DNA of 39,811 nt from Acidobacteriota bacterium (GTDB lineage: Bacteria; Acidobacteriota; Vicinamibacteria; Marinacidobacterales; SMYC01): the NCBI GenBank assembly GCA_004356105.1, contig SMYC01000224.1:1-39811 (forward strand), in the 5' to 3' direction. Positions 24,101-33,497 of the stretch are shown one piece after another (the stretch's first letter is position 1; the number at the start of each line of letters is the position of its first letter). The position numbers and the translations under genes were made by a program. The notes under the pieces are model-generated. The model made no database searches, was not told the DNA's origin, and was given only the letters and a program-made list of their open reading frames with translations.

Positions 24101-25436
24101 GGAGCTCGTTCGGAAGACCGTCGGGAATCTCGAGGCCGGGAAACACGCCTTCGAGGTGGCTGGTGATGTCGGCAGCCTGAAGCGGCCCAAGCTTCAGATG
24201 CTCGACTGGGAACCCGGCCTCACTGTTCTCGACGAATCGCTTGAACGGAAAGTCTTCTTCCTTCTGCTCCGGAGTGACGTCCTCAGTGACCGCCCCGCAG
24301 ACGAGAAGGCTGCTCTTCTGCCGACTCAATACACGGAGCAAGACCAGGCTCGCTTCGTCGACATATTGCAATTCGTCTATGAGCAATACGAGAGGTTTCT
24401 CGTCAAGGAGCTTGGTCAGTAAGCGGACGAGCGCATTGAAGAGTCCTTGTCGGTGCTGCTCAGGAGCCTCGTCGGCTTCCGGCGCTCCGCCTTCGAGATG
24501 CGGAAGCAGCCAAGAAAGGTAGCGATGCTCTTTCGCATCGAGCTCATCGAGAACCGAAACGCCTCGATCCTCTAGGGTGTTCAAGATAGCAACGATCACG
24601 TCTCCTATCGCGTAGTAGGCGCGAAATCCCTCCTGTGGCCGGCCAGCGATGCGGACGACGTGGAGCGCATGGTTCGAGGCTAGGCTGCGCCGTACGGTGT
24701 CGATGAGAGTGCTCTTGCCCATGCCGGGAGCGCCTTCGAAAATAACGAAGCACGACTTTCCCAAGCTCAAGGCCCCTAGAGCCTCCGAGACCGCTGCTAG
24801 CTCACGGCTTCTCCCCGCGATCTCGGCGCCTTGTAGCCGATGAAGTGCCGTTTTCCGTGATGTCTTCTCGGTGTCGATCTCGGCGGCGGTCGAGACGCGA
24901 TTGCGTCCGAGCGCTTTGGATGTATAGAGCGCGGTGTCCGCGATGCGAACGAGATCGCTACCCGTCTGCGCATCGCCACGCGCCGAAGCCACTCCGATGC
25001 TCAGCGAGATCTTCAGCTCTTCATTCCGGCCCTCGAGAGTAAGGGTCCTCTCCTTGGTGAGCTGGTTCAATCGATGAGCGTGCTGTACGGCGTGATCGAG
25101 CCCGGTTTTCGGCAGGATCACCATGAACTCGTCGCCACCGAAGCGAACGGCGTAGCCCGTCTCCGCCGCGATTTCCTTGAGAAGCCCGGCGACGAACTTC
25201 AGAGCTTCGTCTCCCCCGGCGTGCCCGAAGGTGTCGTTGACCTTTTTGAAGAGGTCGATATCCATGACCATCAAGGAGAGAGGGAAGCTCTCCTCGGTCT
25301 CCCAACGGACTTTATGCTCGAAATAGCTGTGGAGAAATCGGCGGTTATGGAGACCGGTGAGCTCGTCTTCGAAGATCAGACGAGACGGATCCTTCCCTAC
25401 GTTTTGAAGGAAATCAACGAGCTCTCCGTACTGCAT
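21174..25436 (-). CDS. Giant signalling protein: GGDEF + STAND ATPase + duplicated domain + HEAT repeats
   Basis: A 1420-residue cytoplasmic protein without signal peptide or membrane helices. Residues ~20-185 form a diguanylate cyclase domain: DELTGLHNRRF, MDIDLFKKVNDTFGH and an intact GGDEF at 100-104. No RxxD inhibitory site is seen before it. Residues ~205-480 form a AAA/STAND ATPase with P-loop GAPGMGKS (235-242) and Walker B LVLLIDE (349-355). A MalT/AfsR-like helical part follows. Residues ~666-770 and ~830-935 are two copies of one domain (YPxxSKP then LLxNGHxV). Residues ~1130-1400 are HEAT-type repeats. It could couple nucleotide-driven conformational change to c-di-GMP synthesis. 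I know of no exact match to this architecture. The gene is monocistronic and divergent from the phosphatase gene. Confidence 0.85.
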   Translation of the reverse strand: MQYGELVDFLQNVGKDPSRLIFEDELTGLHNRRFLHSYFEHKVRWETEESFPLSLMVMDIDLFKKVNDTFGHAGGDEALKFVAGLLKEIAAETGYAVRFGGDEFMVILPKTGLDHAVQHAHRLNQLTKERTLTLEGRNEELKISLSIGVASARGDAQTGSDLVRIADTALYTSKALGRNRVSTAAEIDTEKTSRKTALHRLQGAEIAGRSRELAAVSEALGALSLGKSCFVIFEGAPGMGKSTLIDTVRRSLASNHALHVVRIAGRPQEGFRAYYAIGDVIVAILNTLEDRGVSVLDELDAKEHRYLSWLLPHLEGGAPEADEAPEQHRQGLFNALVRLLTKLLDEKPLVLLIDELQYVDEASLVLLRVLSRQKSSLLVCGAVTEDVTPEQKEEDFPFKRFVENSEAGFPVEHLKLGPLQAADITSHLEGVFPGLEIPDGLPNELLEITQGNPLFLSEIIRKLVLDQKLRLEGQRWVLEATEPGYLPRSLEEIVTQKLAALDDDGRKLIEHVSTLGEDVPLSVVTGASEVSENKVLEFLDRAEDLGLLRSNFHINDETMRFLSKRVLDIVYGSMNESRREELHERIGTYQEDLNQEHLGTSASILAYHYKLSADREKATRYEQIRIDFDEQTFSRVEAAHYTGEPLTENDDEGPRDEKLEPEAIAHLPNLFRTMLTTIRSIQLYPPDSKPIVNALASSLKSVNAVLEVSEHVNLSRAHGTLLANGHKVDQGDFRLLANSYLEFLGRTELEGIDFRRGLRTEELESFLTRCGQLKAENIDSDYWKRFTAEAHLEHVILRQMRYSEIRKRAVSVRGPTSDVEAELEPAQLAEIPKLLRAILGASKNIKLYPLGSKPVTTSIDQLHEALTKIQSDRSALSLASGGDTLLVNGHRVNSSGYETLAESFVDFLAMHELTSLMFLQQVTKADSEAFIGALKDLPPDLEPSFWQELAKEKSIEGIIFSDRRYQVSVQAVLESVAVDAGLSSDPDDATTTELVATDVLMENLPTVAKDLLTKGDPDMMRKVLHKLFRAYTSYEHPARAKLVRRCRELMETLIYALQHQFAVLSIDYLILAFNEEDDQRLLVEIANLLHQMTSGALQFGDYGLASRIFSEIRERQRPLLEDPNASGRGFAVLNRKMDAATQALLMNELQSKEPSRQHKAAQVLESMGEPAIPLLIEVIKQEKDFRTRHLAASLLAKTGPEGAEGLKRDMVLEVTSEQRFRILEIVDIVTHDLKTELAFCLSDVNPKVRRAAFRLTERLNDKQVLELLVDFARHEDIGVAKGAIRSLANLQSAHAVGALVSTLEVTKEHERAIACAQALAQLGDAVAVPALEAVLTARKFPILGGKRWDDQVRATAAFALSKIGGERARAALRTVADDPDPRIRQIAMAAPRRRTGAPSEAHKDVEAPEAEGEDEGTGVA

Positions 25437-25463
25437 CTAAACGGCGGTCCCCCGCAAGAATAC

Positions 25464-25493
25464 CGTTCCGCTGCCCCTAGGAGCAGCGGAACG
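25464..25493. repeat. 11-bp inverted repeat in divergent intergenic region
   Basis: CGTTCCGCTGC (25464-25474) pairs perfectly with GCAGCGGAACG (25483-25493) around CCCTAGGA. It lies 27 bases upstream of the GGDEF/STAND gene start. It could be an operator or a structured leader for that gene. Confidence 0.6.
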
Positions 25494-25537
25494 ATAAAGT
25501 TCCTACTTTGTGTGTGTACTAACAGGTTAAAGGATAG

Positions 25538-25562
25538 AACCGGGACAAGCAACCCCGGTTTT
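25538..25562 (+). terminator. Terminator-like hairpin upstream of the phosphatase gene
   Basis: AACCGGG (25538-25544) pairs with CCCGGTT (25554-25560), followed by TT at 25561-25562. The position, 55 bases before the phosphatase ATG, suggests an attenuator or a structured leader rather than a gene end, because no plus-strand gene lies upstream. Confidence 0.35.
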
Positions 25563-25616
25563 GCCGGGCGCCGTGATTGCATCCTGGCCAGCGACTGGTG
25601 TAAGTTCCAAAGAATC

Positions 25617-27233
25617 ATGCACCTACGCCGGCTAATCTTAGCTCTCACCGCCTTGTCTTTTACCGGACAAAACGCTCGTTCCCAGGAGGCGACGCCTCGC
25701 CTCGTCTTGCTCCTCACAGTCGATCAGGGCCGAGGAGACTATCTCGAGAGGTTCCAGCCAAGCTTCGAAGGCGGCTTCAAAATGCTGCTCGACGGCGGCG
25801 TTCTCTTTACCGACGCTCATCATTTTCACGCCAGCACGGTGACCGCTGCCGGCCACGCCTCGCTTTCGACCGGGCGCTATCCAGCACATTCGGGGATGGT
25901 CGGAAACGAGTGGTACGACCGCACCGACGGCAAGCACGTCTATTGTGTCGAAGACGGGACGACCCAAATCCTGACGCCCGCCGGCGCCAAACCGAGATCC
26001 GGTGGCGGGCGCTCGCCGGCGCGGCTTCTCACGACCGGGCTTGGCGACTGGATTCAAGCAAACGACCCGGACTCCAAGGTTTTTTCGATCGGGGCCAAAG
26101 ATCGCTCGGCTGTTCTCATGGGAGGCCAGAACGCCCACGGCGCGTTCTGGTTCGACACGCGGAGCGGCCAATGGGTAACGAGCACGCATTACGCTGCCGA
26201 ATATTCCGCGTGGGTTCGCGAGTTTCATCGAGAGCGTTTCGCCGATGACTATTTCGGGCACAGCTGGACGCCTCTTGCGGTTCCCCACGCGCTTCTCGGC
26301 GAGATGGAGATCGTTGGGACTCCGGACTTCACCCATACGCTCGGGCGCGCTGATTTCTACCCGACAAGGCGTTTCTACAGCGCGCTCTATAACTCGCCGT
26401 TCATCGAACCCTATTTGCTTGATTTCGCGAAGAAGCTCGTTGTCGCGCACGAGCTCGGAGCGGACGAGAGTGTCGACGTGCTCGCGTTGAGCTTTGCCAG
26501 CGTCGATACCGTCGGCCACACATATGGGCCCAACAGTCCCGAGGTTCTCGACACCATGCTTCGCCTCGATCGCGAGCTCGGCGAGCTCTTCGATTTTCTC
26601 GACGAGAGGATAGGCCTCGCGAACGTCGCGATCTCGCTCTCAGCCGATCACGGGGTCGCGTCCCTTCCGGAATATCAGAGCTCGCACAGCCTCCCCGGAG
26701 GATTCCTATCGGCTGCGGACTACGCTTGCTTCCAGTCAGCGGGGCGCGCGTTTCAGGAAAAATTCGGGAAAGACGATTGGTTTCACGAGGGTCTCTATTT
26801 CAATGATGAAACTTTGAAGCGACGGGATGTCGAGCGGTCGAGCCTCGAATCCATGATCGTCAAAGAGCTCGCTCGCTGTCCGAGCATCCAGCGGGTCTGG
26901 ACACGGACCGAGATCGAGAGCGCCTCGGCGGGAGGATGGCTGGACAAAACGCTCGAGCTCTACGTCCATTCGTTCCATCCCGAGCGCAGCCCGGACCTCT
27001 ACGTGCAATATAAGGAAGGTATCATCGGCCGTGTCCGCGGCACGACACACGGCTCACCCTATCGCTACGACACCCACGTCATGGCACTCGTGCATTGGCC
27101 GGGAGCCCGGCAGGGCACCGTCGACGAGCGCGTCAACACGGTCGACCTACCCGTCACGATCGCCTCCCTGCTCGGCATCGACTTCCCCGACGACGTCGAC
27201 GGGGTAGACCGCTCGGCCCTCATCCGTGACTAA
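25617..27233 (+). CDS. Secreted alkaline phosphatase superfamily protein (PafA-like)
   Basis: A 538-residue protein starting at ATG 25617 with a signal peptide (MHLRRLILALTALSFTG...). The metal and nucleophile sites of PafA-type phosphomonoesterases are visible: LLLTVDQGRGD (first Asp), STVTAAGHASLSTG (nucleophile Thr, then GHAS), VDTVGHTYGPNS (Asp and His), SADHGV (Asp-His pair) and a late His in THGSPYRYDTHVM. PafA-type enzymes hydrolyse a broad range of organic phosphomonoesters in the periplasm. A phosphodiesterase function is the main alternative in this superfamily. It ends 2 bases before the convergent acyl-CoA dehydrogenase stop. Confidence 0.9.
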   Translation: MHLRRLILALTALSFTGQNARSQEATPRLVLLLTVDQGRGDYLERFQPSFEGGFKMLLDGGVLFTDAHHFHASTVTAAGHASLSTGRYPAHSGMVGNEWYDRTDGKHVYCVEDGTTQILTPAGAKPRSGGGRSPARLLTTGLGDWIQANDPDSKVFSIGAKDRSAVLMGGQNAHGAFWFDTRSGQWVTSTHYAAEYSAWVREFHRERFADDYFGHSWTPLAVPHALLGEMEIVGTPDFTHTLGRADFYPTRRFYSALYNSPFIEPYLLDFAKKLVVAHELGADESVDVLALSFASVDTVGHTYGPNSPEVLDTMLRLDRELGELFDFLDERIGLANVAISLSADHGVASLPEYQSSHSLPGGFLSAADYACFQSAGRAFQEKFGKDDWFHEGLYFNDETLKRRDVERSSLESMIVKELARCPSIQRVWTRTEIESASAGGWLDKTLELYVHSFHPERSPDLYVQYKEGIIGRVRGTTHGSPYRYDTHVMALVHWPGARQGTVDERVNTVDLPVTIASLLGIDFPDDVDGVDRSALIRD

Positions 27234-27235
27234 CT

Positions 27236-28384
27236 CTAGCGGTCGAAGATTTCTTTCTGGACGATGAGGCGCTGGATTTGGCTCGTCCCTTCGTAGATTT
27301 GGTAGATCTTCGCGTCGCGATAGAGTTTTTCGACGGGATATTCCTTGCTGAACCCGTTGCCGCCAAAGACTTGAACGGCGTCGGTCGCCACCTTTACCGC
27401 CGTATCGGCGGCGAAGAGCTTCGCAAAGGCAGCCTGCTTGGTGTTCCGCTTTCCCTGATCGATCGTCCAGGCCGATTCCCACACGAGAAGGCGGGCCGCC
27501 TGGATGGCGACGGCCATGTCGGCAATCATGAAGCCGATCGCTTGATGTTTGTAGATCGGCACGCCGAAAGTCTTACGTTCTCTCGCGTAGGCGACGGCGT
27601 GATCGTAGGCGGATTGCGCGAGACCGACCGCGGCGGAGGCAACGACGGGGCGCGAGTGGTCGAAGGCCGCCATCGCGGCGCGCCAACCGTCCCCTTCCTC
27701 GCCGATGCGGTTCGCGGCGGGGACCTTCACGTCTTGAAAGCTCACGGCGCGCGTGTCCGAGGCACGCTGGCCTAAATTGTTCTCTTTCTTTCCGACAGAA
27801 ACACCTTCCGAATCTCTGGGTACGATGAAAGCACTCATGCCGCGATAGCGCTTCTCGGGATCCGTATAGGCGACGACGAAGTACCAGCTCGCAACACCGC
27901 CATTCGTGATCCACATCTTGCTGCCATTGAGGATGTAGACGTCGTCGTTGCCGTGGCGTTTCGCCGTCGTCTTGATGCCCTGGACATCGCTCCCCGCATC
28001 CGGCTCGGTCACGCAATAGGCCGAGAGCAGGAACTCTTTCGTCAACGGGGTGAGCCATTTCTTTTTCTGCTCATCGGTTCCCGCGACGATAATGGGTCCT
28101 TCCGCGAGCGTATTGGCCTCCATCGCCGTGCCGATCCCGCTGCACCCCCAAGCCACTTGCTCGGAGATGAGGCAGCCTTCGAGAACGCCGAGCCCCAAGC
28201 CGCCATATTCTTCGGGAATATGGGTGTTCATGAGGCCGAGCTCCCACGCCTTCCGGCAAATCTCTGTCGGATATTCTCCGGTCTCGTCGTGATGCGCGGC
28301 GTGCGGCGCGATCTCTTTCTCGGCGAACTCGTGGGCGAGGTCACGAAATTGCTGTTGCTCTTCACTCAAACCGAAATCAATCAT
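27236..28384 (-). CDS. Acyl-CoA dehydrogenase
   Basis: A 382-residue FAD enzyme that introduces the alpha-beta double bond into acyl-CoA. Motifs include [20 protein letters not shown], the WITNGG signature, [34 protein letters not shown] region with the catalytic Glu in YEGTSQIQ, and a short-chain-type ending. ATG at 28384 overlaps the TGA of the enoyl-CoA hydratase gene (ATGA), so this is the last gene of the boxC-boxB-thiolase-hydratase operon. In this context a substrate of the aromatic or dicarboxylate beta-oxidation route is plausible. Confidence 0.92.
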   Translation of the reverse strand: MIDFGLSEEQQQFRDLAHEFAEKEIAPHAAHHDETGEYPTEICRKAWELGLMNTHIPEEYGGLGLGVLEGCLISEQVAWGCSGIGTAMEANTLAEGPIIVAGTDEQKKKWLTPLTKEFLLSAYCVTEPDAGSDVQGIKTTAKRHGNDDVYILNGSKMWITNGGVASWYFVVAYTDPEKRYRGMSAFIVPRDSEGVSVGKKENNLGQRASDTRAVSFQDVKVPAANRIGEEGDGWRAAMAAFDHSRPVVASAAVGLAQSAYDHAVAYARERKTFGVPIYKHQAIGFMIADMAVAIQAARLLVWESAWTIDQGKRNTKQAAFAKLFAADTAVKVATDAVQVFGGNGFSKEYPVEKLYRDAKIYQIYEGTSQIQRLIVQKEIFDR

Positions 28385-29184
28385 GACGCGTTCCCCTTGA
28401 ATCGCGGACGCCTCTTCTCCTCGAAGGCCTGGATTCCCTCGAGGGCGTCGTCCGATCGAAAGCAAGCAAGCTGAGCCTCGGACTCGAAGTCGAGAACCTC
28501 GTCGAGAGATCCTCCTTCGGCGAGTGCTACGGCTTTCTTGGCGTATTGGATGGAAAGAGGGGCCGCGGCGGCCAGCTCCTCCGCGAGCTCCCGGCTGTCC
28601 TTCGCGAGGGCCTCCGGTTCGACGACGCGGTTCACGAGACCGAGACGCGACGCTTCCGCGGCATCGATGAGCCGGCCGGTAAAGATGAGCTCACGCGCGA
28701 CGGCAGCGCCGGCGAGCCGCGTCAAGAAATAGGACGTTCCCCAGTCGGGATGAAGTCCTATCCGTGAAAAACTGGCCGCGAAACGCGCCTTGGCCGAAGC
28801 GATGCGGAGGTCGCAGGCGAGCGCGAGGCCAAACCCCGCGCCGGCCGCCACACCGTTCACGCAGGCGACGCTCGGGATCGGCAGATCGCGCAACCGCTGT
28901 ACGACGCGCTTTCCTTGCTCGATGAGAGGCGCAAGCGCTTCCCATCGGCCCTGACGTCGTAGCTTTGCCATGAAGCGCACGTCGCCGCCGCTACAAAAAG
29001 CTGTGCCACGACCGGTGATGAGCAAGACACGCGCTCCCGCCGCGGCCTCGTTGATGGCCGCGAGCAGATCCTCGCGCATCGAGCCAGACAAAGCGTTCAA
29101 CGCCTCGGGTCGATTCAGCGTGATGGTGGCGATACGGCCGGTGTCGGTGTCCTCAATCGCGAGCTCGATATGCTCCCAGCTCAT
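28381..29184 (-). CDS. Enoyl-CoA hydratase/isomerase (PaaG-like)
   Basis: A 267-residue crotonase-fold protein. The oxyanion-hole residues are in the segments TAFCSGGDV and GVAAGAGFGLALACDLRIAS. The region that normally carries the two catalytic glutamates reads FSRIGLHPDWGTSYFLTRL. Both Glu are missing and a single Asp follows Pro, as in PaaG-type isomerases rather than true hydratases. It may isomerise a 3,4-dehydroadipyl-CoA-like intermediate. Start at 29184 removes a non-homologous upstream extension. It lies 11 bases after the thiolase stop and overlaps the dehydrogenase start. Confidence 0.88.
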   Translation of the reverse strand: MSWEHIELAIEDTDTGRIATITLNRPEALNALSGSMREDLLAAINEAAAGARVLLITGRGTAFCSGGDVRFMAKLRRQGRWEALAPLIEQGKRVVQRLRDLPIPSVACVNGVAAGAGFGLALACDLRIASAKARFAASFSRIGLHPDWGTSYFLTRLAGAAVARELIFTGRLIDAAEASRLGLVNRVVEPEALAKDSRELAEELAAAAPLSIQYAKKAVALAEGGSLDEVLDFESEAQLACFRSDDALEGIQAFEEKRRPRFKGNAS

Positions 29185-29195
29185 GTCTGCCGAGA

Positions 29196-30388
29196 CTACA
29201 ACGCTTCGACGAGCAAGGCTAGACCCATACCGCCGCTGATGCACAGGGTCGCGATCCCGCGCTTGGCCTTCCGCCGGCGCATCTCGTGCACGAGGGTGAC
29301 GATGACGCGCGCTCCCGTGGCCCCGATAGGATGCCCTAGTGCTATGGCGCCGCCGTTCACGTTCAGCCGATCGAGGTCGAGGTCGAGCTCGCGCTGGCAC
29401 GCGAGTACTTGCGCGGCAAAGGCTTCGTTGAGCTCGATGAGATCGATGTCGTCGAGCGTGAGCTCTGTCTTTTCTAGAAGCTTTCGGATCGCCGGAACGG
29501 GACCGATGCCCATGATGGCAGGGTCGACGCCGGCCGAGCTATAGGCAACGATGCGCGCCATCGGCTCGACACCGAGTGCCTCGGCTTTGTCCTCGCTCAG
29601 GACCATCATCGCGGCAGCGCCGTCGGTAATACCGGAGGCATTACCGGCATGCACCGTTCCATCCTTCCGGAAGACCGGCTTCAGCTTTGCGAGGCTTTCC
29701 ATCGTAACGCCGTCTCTCGGGTGCTCGTCCGCTTCGAGCATTCGGACCGCTCCTTTGCGCGCGGGCACTTCGATGGGCACGATCTCGTCGGCGAAGCGAC
29801 CGGCTTCGCGCGCCGCCTGACAGCGGCGCTGCGTCTCCATCGCGTAACGGTCCGTCTCTTCACGCGTGATGCCGTACTTGTCGACCAATTTCTCCGCAGT
29901 CTCGCCCATGAGCTCCTCACAAAGAGGGCAGAGGAAGCCGTCGCGGTACATCCCATCGGTAATCTCCGAATGGCCGAGCTTATGGCCCCAACGAGCGTCG
30001 AGAAGCATGTAGGGCGTATTGCTCATGCTCTCGGTGCCGCCCGCCAGCACGACCTCCGCGTCGCCGAGTGCTATGGCGCCATAAGCGTTGATGACAGCTT
30101 TGAGGCTCGAGCCGCACGCTTTGTTGATGGTGTAGGCGGGGGTTCCCTCTCCGAGGCCCGCGCGGTAAGCGACTTGGCGCGCGACGTTTGGGCGGACCCC
30201 TGCCTGACGACCGTTTCCGAAAATCACTTCGTCGACAGCATCTCTGGGGACGCCGCTTTTTTCGAGCACGCCCTTGACCGCGGCGACGCCGAGGTCAGAA
30301 GCTTGGAGAGACTTCATACTACCGCCGAACTTTCCGATGGGGGTTCTAGCAGCGCCCGCAATAACGATACTTTTGTTCACGAGCGCCA

Positions 30389-30389
<1 letters not shown>
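29196..30389 (-). CDS. Thiolase (acetyl-CoA acetyltransferase / 3-oxoadipyl-CoA thiolase type)
   Basis: A 397-residue thiolase with nucleophile Cys92 in NKACGSS, the GHPIGATGAR histidine motif and the second catalytic cysteine in CISGGMG. It cleaves 3-oxoacyl-CoA with CoA. Start ATG 30389 shares one base with the boxB TGA (TGATG), indicating translational coupling. Operon context suggests it makes succinyl-CoA and acetyl-CoA from 3-oxoadipyl-CoA, the end of the box route, but a general acetoacetyl-CoA thiolase cannot be excluded. Confidence 0.92.
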
Positions 30390-31792
<1,403 letters not shown>

Positions 31793-31793
31793 C

Positions 31794-33431
31794 TCAGGTC
31801 CTCCTCCAGTCGAACTCGGGCATGCTCGGCTTGCCGTAGAGCGTGAGCGCCCCTTTTTCGCCTACGGCATTGGGGCGCTGGAAAATCCAATTCTGCCAAG
31901 CCGTCAGGCGACCAAAAATTTTCGTCTCCATCGTCTCCGGACCGGCGAAACGCAAAGAGGCTTCCATGCCGGTCATGGCGTCCGGCGAGAAACCGCAGCG
32001 CTCCTCGATCGCGATGCGCACTTCGTCTTCCCAATCGAGATCGTCGGGCGCAAAAGTCACGAGACCGAGCTCCATCGCCGCGGTGGGATCGATGAGCCCG
32101 TCATACGCGAGTGCCTTTTCGAGCGTCTCCGGCTCGCCGAGAAATCGGGTCTCGAGGCGGGAAAGCCCGTTGGCCTTGGGAAACCATTCTTTGTTGAGAG
32201 GCCCGAGACCGATATGCACGGGTTTTTTGGCATCGGCCAACATGTAGCTGCGATCGGCGGCAAGCGCGATTTCGAGAAGGCTTCCCACGAAGCACGAGCC
32301 AGGCTCGATGAGGGCGAAGAGACTTCGCGCTGTCTGGTCGAGACGTTTGAAGGTGCGACGCATCTTCAGAAGAATTTCTTTCACGAGCCAGTCGTCGGCG
32401 TTGTCGCAGAGCGTCTTGTCGATAGCGAGCACCGCTTCCGCGTCACCCTGGGTCTTCAAGAGCAAGAGACCGCAGGTCGCGTAGTTGAAGCGAAGATGGC
32501 AGAGCACATCATCGAACTCACGCGCCATCGCGAGCGGCCAGTAATCGACACCGAGCGCATGGATCGCTTCGACCGTCTGCGGCTGGTCTCCTTCAGGGCC
32601 GCGGAGGAGGATCTCGACGCGCCGCGACGCCTGGTCGATCATAACACTGACGGTGCGATATTCGAGAGCACTCTCCGAGCGCTTGGCGTTAAGCGGCTTC
32701 AGCTCGATGCCGGGACCACTCGCGTTTCTCGTGGACGTCGCCGCGAGCGCTTCCGCACGCTCGCGTACGGTTTCGTGGAACTTGCTGCGGGGGGTAATAG
32801 CGTCGACCAGCTTCCACTCCACGGCACGCTTGCCTTTGATGCCTTCGATGAGCGTCGAGAAAACGTCCGCACGATCGCGGCGCACCATGCGCTTGTCGAC
32901 GAGCCGCGTGAGCCCACCCGTACCCGGCAGAACCGCGAGAAGCGGCGCTTCCGGAAGCGCGACCGCCGCGTTGCCGTCGTCAACGAGCAGAATCTCATCC
33001 GCTGCGAGCGCGAGCTCATAGCCGCCCCCCGAAGTCATGCCGTTGAGCGCGGCAAGAAATTTCTGGCCGCCGTCGCGGCTCGACTCCTCCATTCCGAGGC
33101 GGGTCTCGTTGGTGAACTTGCAGAAGTTGACTTTGAAACTATGCGCCGAGCTCGCGAGCATATAGATGTTGGCGCCGGCAGAGAAGACCCGATCCATGCC
33201 GCTAGTGATGACGCAGCACTTCACTTCCGGATGCTCGAAGCGAAGCCGCTCGATCGCGTCCGCGAGCTCGATATCGACGCCCAAGTCGTAGCTGTTCAGC
33301 TTAAGCTTGTAGCCCGGCTTCAAACCACCGTCTTCCTGAACGTCGAGCGTCAAAGTCGCAATGGGACCATCGACGGACAACTTGAAGTGCCGGTAGCGGC
33401 CCGGATCCGTCTCGAACTGAATAGGTTCCAT
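31794..33431 (-). CDS. boxC: Benzoyl-CoA-dihydrodiol lyase BoxC
   Basis: A 545-residue protein with two crotonase-type halves, the hallmark of BoxC, which hydrolytically opens the epoxide ring to 3,4-dehydroadipyl-CoA semialdehyde and formate. Residues ~60-240 hold the first crotonase half (ITSGMDRVFSAGANIYML, then GMTSGGGYELALAADE), and the second half includes LIEPGSCFVGSLLEIALAADRSYML. ATG at 33431 with GGAGG 5 bases upstream is preferred over a TTG three bases before. This is the first gene of the operon and is divergent from boxR. The BoxC reaction releases formate, of interest because a formate dehydrogenase locus lies upstream. Confidence 0.95.
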   Translation of the reverse strand: MEPIQFETDPGRYRHFKLSVDGPIATLTLDVQEDGGLKPGYKLKLNSYDLGVDIELADAIERLRFEHPEVKCCVITSGMDRVFSAGANIYMLASSAHSFKVNFCKFTNETRLGMEESSRDGGQKFLAALNGMTSGGGYELALAADEILLVDDGNAAVALPEAPLLAVLPGTGGLTRLVDKRMVRRDRADVFSTLIEGIKGKRAVEWKLVDAITPRSKFHETVRERAEALAATSTRNASGPGIELKPLNAKRSESALEYRTVSVMIDQASRRVEILLRGPEGDQPQTVEAIHALGVDYWPLAMAREFDDVLCHLRFNYATCGLLLLKTQGDAEAVLAIDKTLCDNADDWLVKEILLKMRRTFKRLDQTARSLFALIEPGSCFVGSLLEIALAADRSYMLADAKKPVHIGLGPLNKEWFPKANGLSRLETRFLGEPETLEKALAYDGLIDPTAAMELGLVTFAPDDLDWEDEVRIAIEERCGFSPDAMTGMEASLRFAGPETMETKIFGRLTAWQNWIFQRPNAVGEKGALTLYGKPSMPEFDWRRT

Positions 33432-33449
33432 CAATCCCTCCGTGAATAC

Positions 33450-33494
33450 GCATTATACTACTTGTTTCGTGTCAATGATGTGCAATATACTGCT
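33450..33494. promoter_or_regulatory. boxC-boxR divergent control region with direct-repeat operator candidates
   Basis: GCATTATACTACT (33450-33462) and GCAATATACTGCT (33482-33494) are 13-mers identical at 11 positions, 32 bases apart (about three helical turns). The first covers TATAAT (33457-33452, minus strand), the consensus -10 for boxC. The second covers TATACT (33486-33491), which with TTGTTT (33462-33467) and an 18-base spacer makes a plus-strand promoter for boxR. Its expected start, near 33498, is the boxR ATG itself, so the boxR mRNA may be leaderless. Confidence 0.6.
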
Positions 33495-33497
33495 GAT

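Noticed and set aside
25074..25616. N-terminal extension of the phosphatase gene
   Set aside because: It overlaps the opposite-strand GGDEF domain and the non-coding gap. The signal peptide starts at ATG 25617.
25501..25616. c-di-GMP riboswitch upstream of the phosphatase gene
   Set aside because: The conserved GEMM core sequences are not present; only a simple hairpin is seen.
33452..33475. TTGACA (33475-33470) with TATAAT (33457-33452) as a complete boxC promoter
   Set aside because: The spacer is only 12 bases, too short for a sigma-70 promoter. Only the -10 is kept as a candidate.
32214..33497. Plus-strand upstream extension of boxR reading through boxC
   Set aside because: The XRE domain begins at ATG 33498, and the extension is antisense to boxC.
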